Positions 6,223-7,084 of a DNA stretch of 7,084 nt are shown one piece after another. Below the pieces are notes generated by a model, which had not been told where the DNA came from, searched no databases, and saw only the letters and a list, made by a program, of their open reading frames with translations. The translations under genes were made by a program, and so were the position numbers. The DNA is taken from positions 1 through 7,084 of the forward strand of contig JACZJD010000323.1 in assembly GCA_014860725.1 (NCBI GenBank), given 5' to 3'. Source of the stretch: Aquamicrobium sp. (GTDB lineage: Bacteria; Pseudomonadota; Alphaproteobacteria; Rhizobiales; Rhizobiaceae). The first letter of the stretch is position 1. The number at the start of each line of letters is the position of its first letter.

Positions 6223-6912
6223 ATGATTGCGCCGAGAATCATGGTCGTGGAGGACGAGGAGCCGCTGGGCGTCCTCCTGCGCTACAATCTGGAGGCCGAA
6301 GGCTACCAGGTCGAGGTCGTGACCCGCGGCGACGAGGCCGAGATGCGGCTGCGCGAGAACGTGCCGGACCTCCTCGTCCTCGACTGGATGGTGCCGGCGA
6401 TCTCCGGCATCGAGCTGTGCCGCCGCCTGCGGCTGCGCCCGGAGACCGAGCGGCTGCCGATCATCATGCTGACGGCGCGCGGCGAGGAGAGCGACCGCGT
6501 GCGCGGGCTGCAGACCGGCGCCGACGACTACCTCGTCAAGCCGTTCTCGACGCCCGAGTTCATCGCCCGCGTGCGGGCGCTCCTGCGCCGCGCCAAGCCC
6601 GAGGTGCTGTCCTCGATCCTCAAGGTCGAGGACCTGCTGCTCGACCGCGAGACCCATCGCGTGCACCGCGGCGACACCGAGGTGAAGCTCGGGCCGACCG
6701 AGTTCCGCCTGCTCGAGTTCCTGATGCAGCATCCCGGCCGCGTCTTCTCGCGCGGACAACTCCTCGACAAGGTCTGGGGCGAGACGATCTACATCGACGA
6801 GCGCACCGTCGACGTCCATGTCGGGCGGCTGCGCAAGGCCGTCAACATCGAGGGCCAGCCGGACGTCATCCGCACCATCCGCGGCGCGGGCTACGCGATC
6901 CGCGAGGCCTGA
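6223..6912 (+). CDS. phoB: Phosphate regulon response regulator PhoB
   Basis: PhoB is an OmpR-family response regulator that is phosphorylated by PhoR during phosphate limitation and activates Pho-box promoters. It has 229 residues, the same as E. coli PhoB. The receiver domain spans about 5-122, with acidic pair E10/D11, phosphoacceptor D54 (LDWMVP), T84, Y103 and K106 (VKPF) all present. A winged-helix DNA-binding domain spans about 132-228; the segment RTVDVHVGRLRKAV contains its DNA-recognition helix and RTIRGAGYAI its wing. The ATG has GAGAGG at 6211-6216, 6 nt upstream. The 22-nt gap to phoU carries no promoter, so phoB is likely co-transcribed with phoU and, by binding the boxes ahead of pstS, autoregulated. 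LDWMVP and the PhoU linkage favour PhoB over other OmpR-family members. Its last 22 nt overlap the minus-strand gene. Confidence 0.96.
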   Translation: MIAPRIMVVEDEEPLGVLLRYNLEAEGYQVEVVTRGDEAEMRLRENVPDLLVLDWMVPAISGIELCRRLRLRPETERLPIIMLTARGEESDRVRGLQTGADDYLVKPFSTPEFIARVRALLRRAKPEVLSSILKVEDLLLDRETHRVHRGDTEVKLGPTEFRLLEFLMQHPGRVFSRGQLLDKVWGETIYIDERTVDVHVGRLRKAVNIEGQPDVIRTIRGAGYAIREA

Positions 6913-7084
6913 CCCTTCCCGGCCGGCTCCTCCGCCGCGGCGGAGGCCGGCACGCCCGGCGCGAAAATCTCCTGATCGACGAAGGTGAGCGCCTGCCGGG
7001 CGCAGCCCTCGCGGATGAGCGGCGTCTCGTCGTGCTCGACGTCGAAGGAGGGCGCCGCGTCGTGCTGGCCGCCCGCGGCGCTCG
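6891..7084 (-). CDS. Unidentified convergent gene, C-terminal 63 residues (5' partial)
   Basis: On the minus strand one frame is open from the window edge to a TAG at 6893-6891, giving 63 visible residues. Nearly every codon ends in G or C, as in the neighbouring genes, and the composition is protein-like (FDVEHDETPLIREG, then ARQALTFVDQEIF) before an Ala/Glu/Pro-rich, probably disordered tail. The other minus-strand frames give Arg/Pro/Gly-rich shadow translations. I do not recognise the family and no domain can be named. There is one cysteine, and no membrane segment in the visible part. It converges on phoB and their ends overlap by 22 nt, so the stop codon lies inside the phoB coding region. 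It is not obviously part of the Pho system. The stop position is certain if the frame is right; that this frame is coding is a good inference. Confidence 0.6.
   Translation of the reverse strand, partial: SAAGGQHDAAPSFDVEHDETPLIREGCARQALTFVDQEIFAPGVPASAAAEEPAGKGQASRIA
6922..6951. other. GC-rich palindrome in the phoB/convergent-gene junction (possible bidirectional hairpin)
   Basis: A perfect 18-bp palindrome (6929-6946, cctccgccg/cggcggagg) is extended by outer arms gccgg (6922-6926) and ccggc (6947-6951), with a 2-nt bulge (6927-6928). It starts 10 nt after the phoB stop. No T-tract follows on either strand. It could serve as a terminator or 3' stabiliser for both converging transcripts, but it also lies in Ala/Glu codons of the minus-strand gene, where such repeats arise easily. 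Confidence 0.35.

Noticed and set aside
7013..7084. Plus-strand frame from an ATG at 7013 running off the window
   Set aside because: It has no ribosome binding site and its codon use is unlike the neighbours; the minus-strand frame fits the genome's codon pattern much better.
1..7084. tRNA, rRNA, CRISPR array, insertion sequence or prophage signals
   Set aside because: None was seen on either strand; apart from the short spacers described, the window is fully occupied by the listed genes.

Overview
The window carries a complete phosphate-uptake and phosphate-sensing locus, pstS-pstC-pstA-pstB-phoU-phoB, all on the + strand. At the left edge is the 3' end of an unrelated-looking hybrid sensor kinase. 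At the right edge is the 3' end of an unidentified convergent gene. Very high GC with strong G/C preference at third codon positions, the long PstC and PstA variants, and close similarity of PstS and PstB to rhizobial/Brucella-type proteins (from memory, no search run) point to a high-GC alphaproteobacterium, probably Hyphomicrobiales (Rhizobiales) or a neighbouring order.

Layout. 1-459: C-terminal receiver domain of a hybrid histidine kinase whose upstream part lies outside the window. 460-668: spacer with a GC hairpin, then a Pho control region of four 7-bp half-sites at exact 11-bp steps (562-601), a weak -10 at the position known from E. coli phoA, a small hairpin at the predicted 5' end of the transcript, and the pstS ribosome binding site. 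669-1709: pstS. 1725-1763: a textbook hairpin plus T-tract between pstS and pstC. 1779-5361: pstC, pstA and pstB, joined by 4-nt ATGA stop/start overlaps. 5362-5492: a 131-nt spacer almost filled by a 109-bp element bounded by perfect 8-bp inverted repeats. 5493-6200: phoU. 6223-6912: phoB. 6891 to the end: minus-strand 3' end of an unrecognised gene, overlapping phoB tail to tail by 22 nt.

How the genes work together (family knowledge). Periplasmic PstS captures phosphate and delivers it to the PstC/PstA channel, which is driven by the PstB ATPase. PhoU links transporter state to the PhoR kinase, and PhoB, when phosphorylated under phosphate limitation, binds Pho boxes such as the one ahead of pstS. 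The locus therefore contains its own activator and target site. The terminator after pstS should leave the binding protein more abundant than the permease. PhoR itself is not in the window.

The locus is mostly canonical, and I found no clearly new system. The points most worth a second look are the palindromic element between pstB and phoU, the large N-terminal extensions on both permeases, the four-half-site Pho region with a 5'-terminal hairpin, the absence of phoR beside pstS, and the unidentified convergent gene.
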